Assembly (NCBI RefSeq): GCF_030010375.1 | Contig: NZ_JASCRY010000001.1 | Location: forward strand, 1-64,000 | Length of the DNA: 64,000 nt | Source: Flavobacterium yafengii | GTDB lineage: Bacteria; Bacteroidota; Bacteroidia; Flavobacteriales; Flavobacteriaceae | Direction: 5' to 3' | Part shown: positions 8,539 to 17,772 of the stretch, piece after piece | How positions within the stretch are numbered: position 1 is the first letter of the stretch | Layout of the letters: each line of letters starts with the position of its first letter | The notes under the pieces: generated by a model | Told to the model about the DNA's origin: nothing | Databases searched by the model: none | The model's input: the letters and a program-made list of their open reading frames with translations, nothing else | Position numbers and translations under genes: made by a program

Positions 8539-9332
8539 TATTCTGCAGATTGAATAGTAATTGGAAGAGAATAAAGTACTCTCACTTTTTTACCATTTTG
8601 CTCACCCGGTGTCCATTTAGGACATTTTTTCAAAACACGGATAGCTTCTTTACCTGTTCCATAACCGATATCTCTAATTACTTTAATATCAGTCAAAGAA
8701 CCGTCTTTTTCAACTACAAAAGTAACATAAACTTTACCTTTTAATCCTTCTTCTTCTGGAGTTTGATAGTTATTACCAACAAATTTGTAAAATTTATCGA
8801 TTCCTCCTGGAAAATCAGGTTTAACCTCAATACCAGCAGTGTTATAAATTTGGTTATCAACTTCTTCAACTACAGCTGCAGTTCCGGTACCTACCGGCTC
8901 AACAGTTAAAACAGCATCTGGATCTCCTTTAATAGTTTCAGCACCTAATTTTTTATCTTTAATTTCGACAGTTTTAGGTGGCTCTTCAGTTACTTCCTCC
9001 GCTTTTGCAACCACTGGTTTAACAAATTTTACCTGATCTACTTTTGGTGGCGGTGGTGGCGGTGGTGGAACATCTTTTTTTATTTCTTCTTTAGGTGGTA
9101 ATTTAATACTAACAATTTTAGTATCTAAAGTCTCATCACCTTCCGAAGAATCTGGTAGTAAGCTTAAAATAAGCGGCATACTAACAGCTAGAGCAAAAAC
9201 AATTGCACCAAAGATAAGTGCTCTAACAGTAGTCTTGTTATTTGATTTTCTTAGTTCGTAAGCTCCATAAGCTTTATTACGACCTTCGAATACAATATCA
9301 AGCCATTGGTTTGTGAATATATCTAATTTCAT
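8538..9332 (-). CDS. tonB: TonB energy transducer
   Basis: 264 residues. There is a cytoplasmic N-terminus of about 35 residues and one membrane anchor near 36-58. A proline-rich periplasmic linker includes a run of eight Pro near residue 90. The C-terminal TonB domain spans about 170-262 (FPGGIDKFYKFVGNNY, GKVYVTFVVEKDGS, CPKWTPGEQNGKKV). It couples the proton-motive force from ExbBD to outer-membrane receptors. It sits third-to-last in a compact operon with two exbD genes. Confidence 0.95.
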   Translation of the reverse strand: MKLDIFTNQWLDIVFEGRNKAYGAYELRKSNNKTTVRALIFGAIVFALAVSMPLILSLLPDSSEGDETLDTKIVSIKLPPKEEIKKDVPPPPPPPPKVDQVKFVKPVVAKAEEVTEEPPKTVEIKDKKLGAETIKGDPDAVLTVEPVGTGTAAVVEEVDNQIYNTAGIEVKPDFPGGIDKFYKFVGNNYQTPEEEGLKGKVYVTFVVEKDGSLTDIKVIRDIGYGTGKEAIRVLKKCPKWTPGEQNGKKVRVLYSLPITIQSAE

Positions 9333-9371
9333 TTTTCTTAATTATTAGGTTATAGAGTAAATACGAAAATC

Positions 9372-9917
9372 TTATTTACCTTCTAACAATTTTAGTTCCT
9401 CTGGAGAAAAATCATTTACAATTGCATTTGAAGGTACTCCAACAATAGCCATTTCATCTAGTATGTCTACTAAATTACGGTAATTTGATTTTTTACTTGG
9501 TTTGATAATTACTATTAAACCTTTGTCTTTGTTCCCAGTGTATTCAACTACTGATTTTTTTCTTTTCAATAATTCTTTACGAATACCCTCTTTACCATAG
9601 GAAATATCTTTAGGACCAGCAATTGGAGTTGCTAATAAACCCATATAATAAACCATCTTATCATTGTCTCCTAGTAAAACCGTTAAAGTACGGTTTTCAT
9701 CAACCTTGATTGGTTTATCAGTAGGATCATCTTCTTTATCAGGCAAACCCAAAGGCATCGATTGCGGTTTAGACAACGTAGTCGTAAGCATAAAGAACGT
9801 AATCAATAAGAACGCCAAATCTACCATAGCAGTTAAATCCACTTTTGAGTTTGACTTTTTACTTCTTACTTTTCCACCTTTTTTGCCTCCACCGTCGCCG
9901 GTATTTAATTCAGCCAT
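9372..9917 (-). CDS. exbD: ExbD biopolymer transport protein, second copy
   Basis: 181 residues with a basic N-terminus and one membrane helix carrying the essential Asp (VDLTAMVDLAFLLITFFML). The periplasmic part is about 125 residues, and the Gly-Lys-rich N-terminal extension is unusual in length. It partners ExbB in proton-driven energy transfer. It lies 18 bases after the first exbD and 39 before tonB. Two different ExbD proteins per ExbB are common in Bacteroidetes and may form heterodimers. Confidence 0.92.
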   Translation of the reverse strand: MAELNTGDGGGKKGGKVRSKKSNSKVDLTAMVDLAFLLITFFMLTTTLSKPQSMPLGLPDKEDDPTDKPIKVDENRTLTVLLGDNDKMVYYMGLLATPIAGPKDISYGKEGIRKELLKRKKSVVEYTGNKDKGLIVIIKPSKKSNYRNLVDILDEMAIVGVPSNAIVNDFSPEELKLLEGK

Positions 9918-9935
9918 TTTAGTGTATTTTTTTAA

Positions 9936-10547
9936 TTATTTTTCTGTTGCTCTCAAACCTGTAACTAGAAAGAAGTTATTGATTTTCTGGTCTTGTAAAA
10001 TATCCATAACTTTTTTAATTGCAGGATATTCTTCTTTTGCATCACCTTTTATAGAAAGCTGCAATTCTTTGTCATTAACATCAATATTTGCAATACGAGA
10101 ATTGTATATCCACTCATGCAATTGATTATCCAATGAATCTTTAGGAATCCCTGGTTGTAAACCCGGTTTACTTCTGTCCGCAGTCTTCATTGCAATCAGT
10201 TGCTTAAGATTGGTAATTGGAACTCCAATACCTTCCATTAAAGCAAATTTTGCAGATTCTTCTTCCGTAAATGCAACACCGTATTTTTGACCCATCAACT
10301 CAAGTGCCTTTTTTCTAACTTCTCTTCCCTTTAAGTCAAAGAAAACTTTTCCTTTTCCAACAGTTATAGTAGCTAAATTATCATCCGGCAACTTTGATTG
10401 AACTGTTGACGCAGGAGTATCAACTGGCAATGCTTCTGGTATCTTAGCTGTTGCTGTCATTACAAAGAACGACAACAAAAGAAAAGCGACATCACACATA
10501 GCCGTCATATCAGTAGACCCTGCTTTTTTTTGCATTTTTATAGCCAT
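9936..10547 (-). CDS. exbD: ExbD biopolymer transport protein, first copy
   Basis: 203 residues. The membrane helix TDMTAMCDVAFLLLSFFVMT contains the conserved Asp. The periplasmic domain is longer than in the second copy and clearly diverged from it, so this is not a recent duplication. It follows exbB by 77 bases. Confidence 0.92.
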   Translation of the reverse strand: MAIKMQKKAGSTDMTAMCDVAFLLLSFFVMTATAKIPEALPVDTPASTVQSKLPDDNLATITVGKGKVFFDLKGREVRKKALELMGQKYGVAFTEEESAKFALMEGIGVPITNLKQLIAMKTADRSKPGLQPGIPKDSLDNQLHEWIYNSRIANIDVNDKELQLSIKGDAKEEYPAIKKVMDILQDQKINNFFLVTGLRATEK

Positions 10548-10624
10548 TAATATTCTTTTTTATACTTACAAGAAAATAGAATCTGTTTTCCAGACCTCTA
10601 TTTCCCTGTAAATTAAATTATTAA

Positions 10625-11443
10625 TTATTTTTGTGTACTTCTGAAGTGTCTGTAAGTATTTACAATTGTATTACCTGCCTCATCAATAGAGTAAGTCAAA
10701 GTATCAATTTTAGAAGTAAAGAAGTTGTAAGCAATAATTGCTAAAGCAGAAGTAGAAATACCTGTAGCAGTATTAATCAAAGCCTCAGAAATACCATTTG
10801 CAAGTGCAGCTTGATCCGGAGTACCAGCAGCAGATAAAGCACTAAATGCTTTAATCATACCCGTTACCGTTCCTAACAAACCTGCAAGCGTACCCAATGA
10901 TACCATTGTAGAAAGTACAGTCATGTGCTTCTCTAACATTGGCATTTCTAATGAAGTAACCTCTTCAATTTCTTTGTGAATAGTTTCAGCAGCAGCTTCG
11001 CTATCTAAACCTTCTTTTTTAACTTCTTGGTATTTCAATAAAGCTGATTTTATTGGATTTGCAACAGAACCTTTTTGTTTGTCACATGAAGCTATAGCTC
11101 CTTCAATGTTACCTGCTTTAATGTCTTTTTGTACACTTGTCATGAATTGATCAAGATTTCCTGTACCAGCTGCTTTTGAAATTACAGCATAACGCTCAAA
11201 TGAGAACACAACAACCATTAATAACAATCCTAACAATACCGGTACAATAGGACCTCCTTTATAAACCATTGCTAACATATTTCCTGGTAATGGGTGACCT
11301 GTATTAACACCGCCTTCAAAATTAGCGCCATTACCCATTATGAAATTCCAAATTAACCATCCAACAAAAATACATGCTACTATAATGATTCCTGAAATCA
11401 TTCCTCCTCCGTTTGCACCTTTTTCTTTTTTAACGTTTGCCAT
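10625..11443 (-). CDS. exbB: MotA/TolQ/ExbB proton channel protein
   Basis: 272 residues from the ATG at 11443 (MANVKKEK). An in-frame start 63 bases upstream gives a poor AT-coded tail. Three membrane segments are visible near residues 17-35, 60-82 and 170-245, the last with the conserved GLLGTVTGMIKAF motif of ExbB/TolQ. First gene of the TonB operon. Confidence 0.93.
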   Translation of the reverse strand: MANVKKEKGANGGGMISGIIIVACIFVGWLIWNFIMGNGANFEGGVNTGHPLPGNMLAMVYKGGPIVPVLLGLLLMVVVFSFERYAVISKAAGTGNLDQFMTSVQKDIKAGNIEGAIASCDKQKGSVANPIKSALLKYQEVKKEGLDSEAAAETIHKEIEEVTSLEMPMLEKHMTVLSTMVSLGTLAGLLGTVTGMIKAFSALSAAGTPDQAALANGISEALINTATGISTSALAIIAYNFFTSKIDTLTYSIDEAGNTIVNTYRHFRSTQK

Positions 11444-11816
11444 TTTTTTTAATTTTAATAGTTTTAAATAAATTATCTTAGTTATATTAAACTTGTAGTA
11501 GAGCAAATTTATATTTTTAGTTTAAATAAAAAAACTTTTTTTAATTTTATTATAATTAAATTTATTTCAAAAACACATTTGCAATTTACTGCTTTGCATT
11601 TATATCAAAATACTCAAATAAATCTACTCTTTTACAAAAAAAAACGTATTTTTTTATGATATATTAACACAATATTTCAAAAAATAACTCTCTTTTATCA
11701 AAACTAATATTTTATATTATTAACAATAAAAAAGCAGGAAAACTGCAGTATGCACTAAAATTTCAGGTTTTGTAAAAAAAATAATACCTTGCAGATGATT
11801 TAAATCTAAACTTATT
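11444..11816. promoter_or_regulatory. divergent regulatory spacer with exbB promoter
   Basis: This 373-base AT-rich gap has no gene. The minus strand carries TAAATTTG at 11514-11521, a full -7 match for the exbB operon, with a leader of about 60 bases. On the plus side TACCTTGC near 11785 is a weaker candidate for the HerA-like gene. A minor GCAG/CTGC hairpin near 11735 has no obvious role. Confidence 0.5.
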
Positions 11817-13337
11817 ATGAGCAGAAAAGAAGATTTCATACAACAAATTACAGACGGATATAGCTCTAAAGGAGAAAGCATTACTCTTGGCGGAGCAATA
11901 TTAGACGGTGAAGCATTACCCAATGCACAGGTGAAGATACCCTTAAAAACCTTAAACCGTCATGGATTAATTGCAGGAGCTACCGGAACAGGGAAAACTA
12001 AAACTATCCAAGTACTCTCTGAACAATTATCATCCTTTGGAGTACCAGTATTGATGATGGATATAAAAGGTGATTTTAGTGGCATCGCAAAAGAAGGCGA
12101 AGAGAAACCATTTATTACTGAACGCCATACTAAAATAAACATACCTTATAATACCGCAAGTTTTCCAGTTGAATTATTGACTTTATCTGAACAAAATGGT
12201 GTTCGTCTTAGAGCTACTATCTCTGAGTTTGGACCAGTTTTGTTTTCTCGAATCCTAAATCTAAATGATACTCAAGCTGGCGTTGTTTCTGTTATCTTCA
12301 AATATTGTGATGACAATAAAATGCCTTTATTGGATTTAAAAGACATCAAAAAAGTAATCAATTATATCACTGAAGAAGGAAAAGATGAAATTGAGGAAAG
12401 CTACGGCAAGATTTCTACTTCAACAACGGGTACCATCCTTAGAAAGATAATAGAATTAGAACAACAAGGTGCCGAACTATTTTTTGGCGAAATGTCTTTT
12501 GACGTTGACGATTTAATGCGCATTGACGAAAATGGAAAAGGATACATCAATATCTTAAGATTAACCGACATTCAAGACAAACCAAAACTATTTTCAACAT
12601 TTATGCTGAGTTTATTAGCTGAAATCTACCAACAAATGCCCGAAAAGGGAGATTCAGACCAACCAGAATTAGTTATTTTTATTGATGAAGCTCATTTAAT
12701 TTTTAATGAGGCCAGCAAAGCATTATTAGAACAAATAGAAACGATAGTAAAACTTATTCGCTCTAAGGGAATTGGGATTTACTTTATCACACAAAACCCA
12801 ATGGACATTCCAAGTGGCGTTTTGGCGCAATTGGGTTTAAAAATCCAACATGCTTTGAGAGCTTTTACTGCCAATGATCGAAAAGCTATCAAACAAACTG
12901 CAGATAATTACCCCACATCTGAATTTTATAAAACTGATGAAATTTTAACCAGCCTTGGAATTGGAGAAGCGCTCGTTACCGCATTAAACGAAAAAGGAAT
13001 TCCAACACCACTTGCAGCAACAATGATGCGTGCCCCGATGAGCAGAATGGATATTTTAACTGAAAGTGAGATTCAAGAAATCAACAACAAATCTAAACTG
13101 GTAAAAAAATATAGCGAACTTATTGACCGCGAAAGCGCTTATGAAATGCTAAATAAAAAAATTACTGTTATTGAAGAAGCTGCTGCAGAACAAGAACAGG
13201 AAAAAGCATCTGAAAAAGAAGAAAGCAAAGGTCCGAGTACTGCGAGCGTAGTAGGCAAATCTGTTTTAAAAGTATTGACAAGTGCTACATTTATAAGAGG
13301 TGCTTTTGGTGTTTTGACAAAAATGTTTAAAAAATAA
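11817..13337 (+). CDS. HerA/DUF853-type P-loop ATPase (YjgR family)
   Basis: 506 residues. Walker A is GATGTGKT at residues 54-61, and Walker B with an adjacent Glu is LVIFIDEAH near 283-291. The C-terminal third is charged and coiled-coil-like before a hydrophobic tail. The family groups with HerA and FtsK-type DNA translocases, but YjgR/DUF853 members are largely uncharacterised. It stands alone, so no pathway can be assigned. Confidence 0.85.
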   Translation: MSRKEDFIQQITDGYSSKGESITLGGAILDGEALPNAQVKIPLKTLNRHGLIAGATGTGKTKTIQVLSEQLSSFGVPVLMMDIKGDFSGIAKEGEEKPFITERHTKINIPYNTASFPVELLTLSEQNGVRLRATISEFGPVLFSRILNLNDTQAGVVSVIFKYCDDNKMPLLDLKDIKKVINYITEEGKDEIEESYGKISTSTTGTILRKIIELEQQGAELFFGEMSFDVDDLMRIDENGKGYINILRLTDIQDKPKLFSTFMLSLLAEIYQQMPEKGDSDQPELVIFIDEAHLIFNEASKALLEQIETIVKLIRSKGIGIYFITQNPMDIPSGVLAQLGLKIQHALRAFTANDRKAIKQTADNYPTSEFYKTDEILTSLGIGEALVTALNEKGIPTPLAATMMRAPMSRMDILTESEIQEINNKSKLVKKYSELIDRESAYEMLNKKITVIEEAAAEQEQEKASEKEESKGPSTASVVGKSVLKVLTSATFIRGAFGVLTKMFKK

Positions 13338-13401
13338 AATTCCACATTACCCTTTTAGAATTAAAACACTAGAAAGGTATTTTAAAAAGTAACAATTAAA
13401 A

Positions 13402-13764
13402 ATGAAAAAATATTTTATTCAAAAAGCTCCTTTTATAGTTCCAACAACTGACGGTAAACTAATCGAAGAGCATCACGGAATTGTTACCACAAACAATCCC
13501 GAAATTTCGATTGCACACATGATTGCGCCTCCTAAGTGGAGCGAACCTTTTCAAACACCTGAATTTGAAGAATACACCTATGTGATAAAAGGAAGAAAGC
13601 AATTCATCATCGAAGATGAAATTGTAATTCTTGAAGCGGGTCAATCAATAAAAATTGAGAAAAATACTCGAGTGCAATATTCCAATCCTTTTGACGAACC
13701 TTGTGAATATATTGCTATTTGTAAGCCTGCTTTCGATTTTACTAAAGTTCACCGTGAAGAATAA
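13402..13764 (+). CDS. cupin-domain protein
   Basis: 120 residues, a single small beta-barrel cupin. The region FEEYTYVIKGRKQFIIEDE and the following ILEAGQSIKI match cupin motif 1 spacing and the turn before motif 2, but the usual two-His metal motif is degenerate. Function unknown. It lies 64 bases after the HerA-like gene and convergent with kmo. Confidence 0.75.
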   Translation: MKKYFIQKAPFIVPTTDGKLIEEHHGIVTTNNPEISIAHMIAPPKWSEPFQTPEFEEYTYVIKGRKQFIIEDEIVILEAGQSIKIEKNTRVQYSNPFDEPCEYIAICKPAFDFTKVHREE

Positions 13765-13819
13765 ACAGTGTGGGTAAAATAAATACTATCGTAAATATAC
13801 AAGCAGTAGTTTAAAAAAA

Positions 13820-15157
13820 TTATTGTAACAACTCTAAAATTTTATTCTCTACCGTTTCGGTATTCCAAATATTCTCGATGTTTTCCATTTTCAAAACTTC
13901 TTCCATAATAGCATTTTGATAATCCCCAATAGCCAAAGCTTCTGTATAAGGACGATCACTAAAGGTAACTCTACTATAAAGCGGAATCCATTTTTCAGGA
14001 TATTTATCTGAAAATGATTTTTCTATTTTCTTTTGCAATAAGAATTTCTCATCAGCCGTTTTAGAACTCATTTCCATAAAATTGCGATAAGAAAGTTCTG
14101 CAATGGCATCAGCATTAGGTTTACGGGATTTTTGATATTCAGAGAAAATCGTTTTCCAATCATCCCCGTATTCCTCAATCATATCATAAAGAATCGAAAT
14201 GTCCTCAAAACCCGCATTCATTCCTTGCCCGTAAAATGGAACAATGGCATGACAAGCGTCACCTATTAAAGCGATTTTATCTTCATATGTCCACGGAAAA
14301 CACTTCATCGTCACTAAAGTACTTGTTGGGTTTTTGAAAAAATCCTCAGTCAGTTTAGGAATTACATCAATAGTATCCGGTAAGTTTTTCTCAAAAAAAG
14401 TTTCTACCTCTTTTTGGTTTTTCAAAGAAGCAAAAGAATTTTCTCCTTCAAAAGGCATAAATAAAGTACATGTAAAACTACCATCTAAATTAGGCAATGC
14501 AATCAACATATACTCTCCTCGAGGCCAAATATGAAATGAATTCTTATCTAGTTTATGCGTTGCATCCGAGTTTGCAGGAATGTTTAATTCCTTATATCCA
14601 ATAGGTAAAAATTCTTGTGAATAATCAAACATGCTTTGACGCTGCATCCGATGACGGATTCTGGAAAAAGCTCCATCGGCACCAAAAACCATATCATATT
14701 TCTTTTCTTCCCAAGCACCTCTTTCGGTTTCACCGATGTGCAAAGTAGCATCATCTAAGGTTACATCCCAGATTTTATGTTCAAAAAAGAATTCGGCTCC
14801 TGCGGCTTCCGCCAAATCGATCATTTTTCTATTCAAAGTTCCTCTGGAAATCGAGTAAATAGATTCGCCTTCTTGTCCGTAATTTTGAAAATTAAGTTTA
14901 TCAACAAGATGAATGGCCCTTTTATCCATTGGGATGGCAATTTCTCGCACGGCATCTCCCACTCCTACGCCATCAAGCGCTTTCCAACCTCGGTTAGACA
15001 TAGCTAGATTGATAGAACGGCCAGAAAATTGAATTTGTCTAATATCTGGGCTTCTATCGAAAACATGAACCGTATGACCAGCTTTGCGAAGGTAAATAGC
15101 TAATAAAGATCCAACTAATCCAGAACCTACAACCGCTATTTTTTTGGGAATTTGCAT
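13820..15157 (-). CDS. kmo: kynurenine 3-monooxygenase
   Basis: FAD enzyme hydroxylating L-kynurenine to 3-hydroxykynurenine with NADPH and oxygen. The FAD fingerprint is VVGSGLVGSLLAIYLRKAG at the N-terminus. GDACHAIVPFYGQGMNAGFED near residues 290-310 is diagnostic of KMO. 445 residues, normal length. Kynureninase, the next step, is encoded 5 kb away at 20.5-21.8 kb, so the pathway towards 3-hydroxyanthranilate and possibly NAD is present though not as one operon. Confidence 0.95.
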   Translation of the reverse strand: MQIPKKIAVVGSGLVGSLLAIYLRKAGHTVHVFDRSPDIRQIQFSGRSINLAMSNRGWKALDGVGVGDAVREIAIPMDKRAIHLVDKLNFQNYGQEGESIYSISRGTLNRKMIDLAEAAGAEFFFEHKIWDVTLDDATLHIGETERGAWEEKKYDMVFGADGAFSRIRHRMQRQSMFDYSQEFLPIGYKELNIPANSDATHKLDKNSFHIWPRGEYMLIALPNLDGSFTCTLFMPFEGENSFASLKNQKEVETFFEKNLPDTIDVIPKLTEDFFKNPTSTLVTMKCFPWTYEDKIALIGDACHAIVPFYGQGMNAGFEDISILYDMIEEYGDDWKTIFSEYQKSRKPNADAIAELSYRNFMEMSSKTADEKFLLQKKIEKSFSDKYPEKWIPLYSRVTFSDRPYTEALAIGDYQNAIMEEVLKMENIENIWNTETVENKILELLQ

Positions 15158-15179
15158 TAATTTTTTATAAAAAGTTAAG

Positions 15180-15187
15180 CAAAATTA
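15180..15187 (-). promoter_or_regulatory. -7 promoter element of kmo
   Basis: The minus strand reads TAATTTTG, matching TAnnTTTG, about 23 bases before the ATG. Confidence 0.5.
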
Positions 15188-15219
15188 CTGATTTTATTAG
15201 ACTAAGAACTTTAAAACTA

Positions 15220-17610
15220 TTAATTTTTACGTGGAATAAAAACCAATTTTGTTGAAGTTCTAACAATCTCCTCCTTATTCAGCATCATTCTTCTAAATTT
15301 TCCAGTATTATAAAGCTCCGCTTGATCACTGTAATGCGCACTTAAAGGGTTTCCTGATTGCCCTGTTGGAAGGATGCTCCAGCTGTTTTCGATATCCGAA
15401 AAATCAATAATCCTTCTTGTTGACGGACCTCCTTTTACGATATAATTTCCATCATCGGTAAAATCAAAAAACAAATTATTAATGACTTCTGTAGCACCCG
15501 AAACCTCAAAAGGACCTACATTGAAAATCCTTCTTAGCGCAGCCACTTTACCCAATGGATGCTGATGTTCTACCGTATGAACTTTATTCCAAGTCCAATC
15601 AGCAACCGAAGTTCCCAATTGTTCTTCTAAAGCTACTATTGATTCTTTAAACGATTGTGATATAATTTTACTTCGGGTTTCTTTTTCATTTTTAGTACTT
15701 ATATTATCCCACCAAGGCGACGCTGCATTCACAATTTGTTTTGCAATAATTTGCTTCATAATATGTGTTCCTAAAAATTGCTTGAAATGAGCTGCACCAA
15801 GTTCATCTTCGAAAGTATTTTTTAAATAATTAAAAATCCATTTATTGTAAATTGTTGGTGCAACATCAGCAAGATTATTCGAACCTTTCCATTCTTTCAA
15901 AACAGTCAAAGCTTCTTTCTCGTTTTCAGAAAGTGTTTTCTGATCTATATTTGAGATTAACTGTTTCACCACTTCGGGAGCAACTGATGACGTATTATCA
16001 AAAATCATTTCCCCCACAGCAGTTTTATCCCAATTTGATTTTGGTTCTAATAACTGCGTAATTCTTTTTGCTCTGTCTTCAGGAAGGTAATACCCTGGAT
16101 ATAAAAATCCATCTATGGGTTCCGGCTGATTATTCGCAGAATACACATAATTCCATTTCGGATTTACCGCCGATGGATTTTTGGAGAAATCCAGATACTC
16201 TTTAATGTCATCTTTTCCACTCGCGCCATCCAAAATAAAATTAGGATTTACGCCCGCATTATGCTTGTATAATTTTCCCGTTGCCCACCAAGCCACATTT
16301 CCTTTGGCATCACCATACATCACATTCAATCCTGGCGCCGCTATTAAACTGACCCCTTTCTGGAAATCGGCTTTACTTTTAGCGTGCGAAAGTTGATAAA
16401 CAGCATCTAGAATTTGTATGGGTTGCTGCGTATAAATCCAAGACATCGCAACAGGTTTATCTTTCATTAAACCATCAATCAAGTCATTAACAACCGGCCC
16501 GTGGCGAGTCACTTTTACATTCAAAACCACATCAGCAGAATCTTTTACTTTTATTGTTTTTTTTCGAATTTCATACGCACTGAAACCAGTTGGTGTCTTA
16601 TAAGCATTTGCATCATTTGGATTATTCTCCTCTTGGTACAAATCAATATCATCATTCTCAAACATAGTCAAACCATACGCATACTCGCGATTGTGCCCCA
16701 ATAAAGGATACGGAGTTCCAGCCAGATAACAGCCATACAATTCAAAATCTGGCGTTACAAGATGTGCTTCATACCAAGTTCCCGGTTGCGAAAACCCAAT
16801 GTGTGGATCATTAGCAAAAATGACTTTGCCGTTTTTAGTTTTCTTTGGAGCAATAACCCAACTGTTACTTCCTATAAAAGGAGAAATTGGAGACTGATCT
16901 AAAATAGAGGCTACCGACTTTGAAATAGCGCTATATTCTTGAGCAGTTTCTTTTGCATTTTTAATTCGGGTGGTATTAAACGAACCATCAATACCAAAAT
17001 CTTTGAGATACTCCATTCCGTATTTGTTTCGAATATCAGTCAATAACGGATCTGATTTTTGAGCCATCGCAAAACTAAAAGACATATAACCAAAAATATT
17101 ATAAACGTCTTTAATTGTAAATTTCTCTTTCTTAACCCCAACTAAACTAAACTCTATTGGCGTTGTTCCTTCCTCTAAGTATTGATTAATTCCATCTAAA
17201 TAAGCTATAGTCAATTGATAACTTGGGCTGTTTTTATCCAAAGCTGCAATTGCTTTTGCTGAAGCTTCTTCAATTCCAAGTCCTGCAAAGAATTTATCAT
17301 TTTTTAGTGCCACTGAGCCAAAAATCTCCGATAATCGTCCCGGAGCAATGCGACGCATCAATTCCATTTGCCACAATCGATCTTGCGCATGAACATAACC
17401 CAAAGCCATCATTGCATCCTTTGAATTTGTTGCATAAATATGTGGAACGCCAAACTCATCAAAATAAACTGTCGTTTCTTTTTGAATATTTTTAAGTTGC
17501 AATTTGCCTTCATATTTTGGCTTTAGATAAAATCCATAAATAATTAAAGCCACAACTAAAACTGCCACTACCGAAAGTAAAACGAGAAGAACTATTTTAA
17601 GTTTTTTCAT
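15220..17610 (-). CDS. penicillin acylase family Ntn-hydrolase
   Basis: 796 residues. A membrane anchor or signal lies near residues 5-27. The autoprocessing site with the nucleophilic Ser is in FIGSNSWVIAPKKT, near residue 248, and NDPHIGFSQPGTWYEAHL follows as in penicillin amidases. Members cleave amide bonds of beta-lactams, acyl-homoserine lactones or lipopeptides; the natural substrate here is unknown. It is a single gene with its own promoter, next to kmo but without evident metabolic connection. Confidence 0.9.
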   Translation of the reverse strand: MKKLKIVLLVLLSVVAVLVVALIIYGFYLKPKYEGKLQLKNIQKETTVYFDEFGVPHIYATNSKDAMMALGYVHAQDRLWQMELMRRIAPGRLSEIFGSVALKNDKFFAGLGIEEASAKAIAALDKNSPSYQLTIAYLDGINQYLEEGTTPIEFSLVGVKKEKFTIKDVYNIFGYMSFSFAMAQKSDPLLTDIRNKYGMEYLKDFGIDGSFNTTRIKNAKETAQEYSAISKSVASILDQSPISPFIGSNSWVIAPKKTKNGKVIFANDPHIGFSQPGTWYEAHLVTPDFELYGCYLAGTPYPLLGHNREYAYGLTMFENDDIDLYQEENNPNDANAYKTPTGFSAYEIRKKTIKVKDSADVVLNVKVTRHGPVVNDLIDGLMKDKPVAMSWIYTQQPIQILDAVYQLSHAKSKADFQKGVSLIAAPGLNVMYGDAKGNVAWWATGKLYKHNAGVNPNFILDGASGKDDIKEYLDFSKNPSAVNPKWNYVYSANNQPEPIDGFLYPGYYLPEDRAKRITQLLEPKSNWDKTAVGEMIFDNTSSVAPEVVKQLISNIDQKTLSENEKEALTVLKEWKGSNNLADVAPTIYNKWIFNYLKNTFEDELGAAHFKQFLGTHIMKQIIAKQIVNAASPWWDNISTKNEKETRSKIISQSFKESIVALEEQLGTSVADWTWNKVHTVEHQHPLGKVAALRRIFNVGPFEVSGATEVINNLFFDFTDDGNYIVKGGPSTRRIIDFSDIENSWSILPTGQSGNPLSAHYSDQAELYNTGKFRRMMLNKEEIVRTSTKLVFIPRKN

Positions 17611-17629
17611 ATTTAAATAAATTGATAAA

Positions 17630-17637
17630 CAAATATA
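17630..17637 (-). promoter_or_regulatory. -7 promoter element of the penicillin acylase gene
   Basis: The minus strand reads TATATTTG, a full TAnnTTTG match about 20 bases before the start codon. Confidence 0.5.
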
Positions 17638-17713
17638 TACGATTTGAAAGTTATTTAAAATAATTTATTTAAACGAGTGCGGTTCTGGTAAAATCGATTA
17701 AATACCATTATTT

Positions 17714-17741
17714 GTTTAATTTATTTTAAAATTAATTAAAC
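17714..17741. promoter_or_regulatory. 28-base near-perfect palindrome, candidate operator
   Basis: The sequence from 17714 to 17741 equals its own reverse complement except for one symmetric pair of mismatches; the arms begin GTTTAATT and end AATTAAAC. It lies just upstream of the -7 box of the flavoprotein-photolyase pair, in the position of a -33 region. A dimeric regulator site is inferred. Some of the symmetry may come from its very high AT content. Confidence 0.4.
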
Positions 17742-17747
17742 AAAAAG

Positions 17748-17755
17748 TATATTTG
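17748..17755 (+). promoter_or_regulatory. -7 promoter element of the flavoprotein-photolyase operon
   Basis: TATATTTG at 17748-17755 matches TAnnTTTG and precedes the ATG at 17773 by 17 bases. The nearest TTTG upstream is too far for a normal -33, so an activator could be needed. Confidence 0.5.
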
Positions 17756-17772
17756 TTCCAAATTAAAAAGAT

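Noticed and set aside
8538..9332. GGN-rich stretch near 9045-9070 as a genomic microsatellite
   Set aside because: It encodes the proline-rich linker of TonB, a known family feature.
11444..11816. Small hairpin near 11735 as a terminator
   Set aside because: Only four base pairs and no gene ends here.
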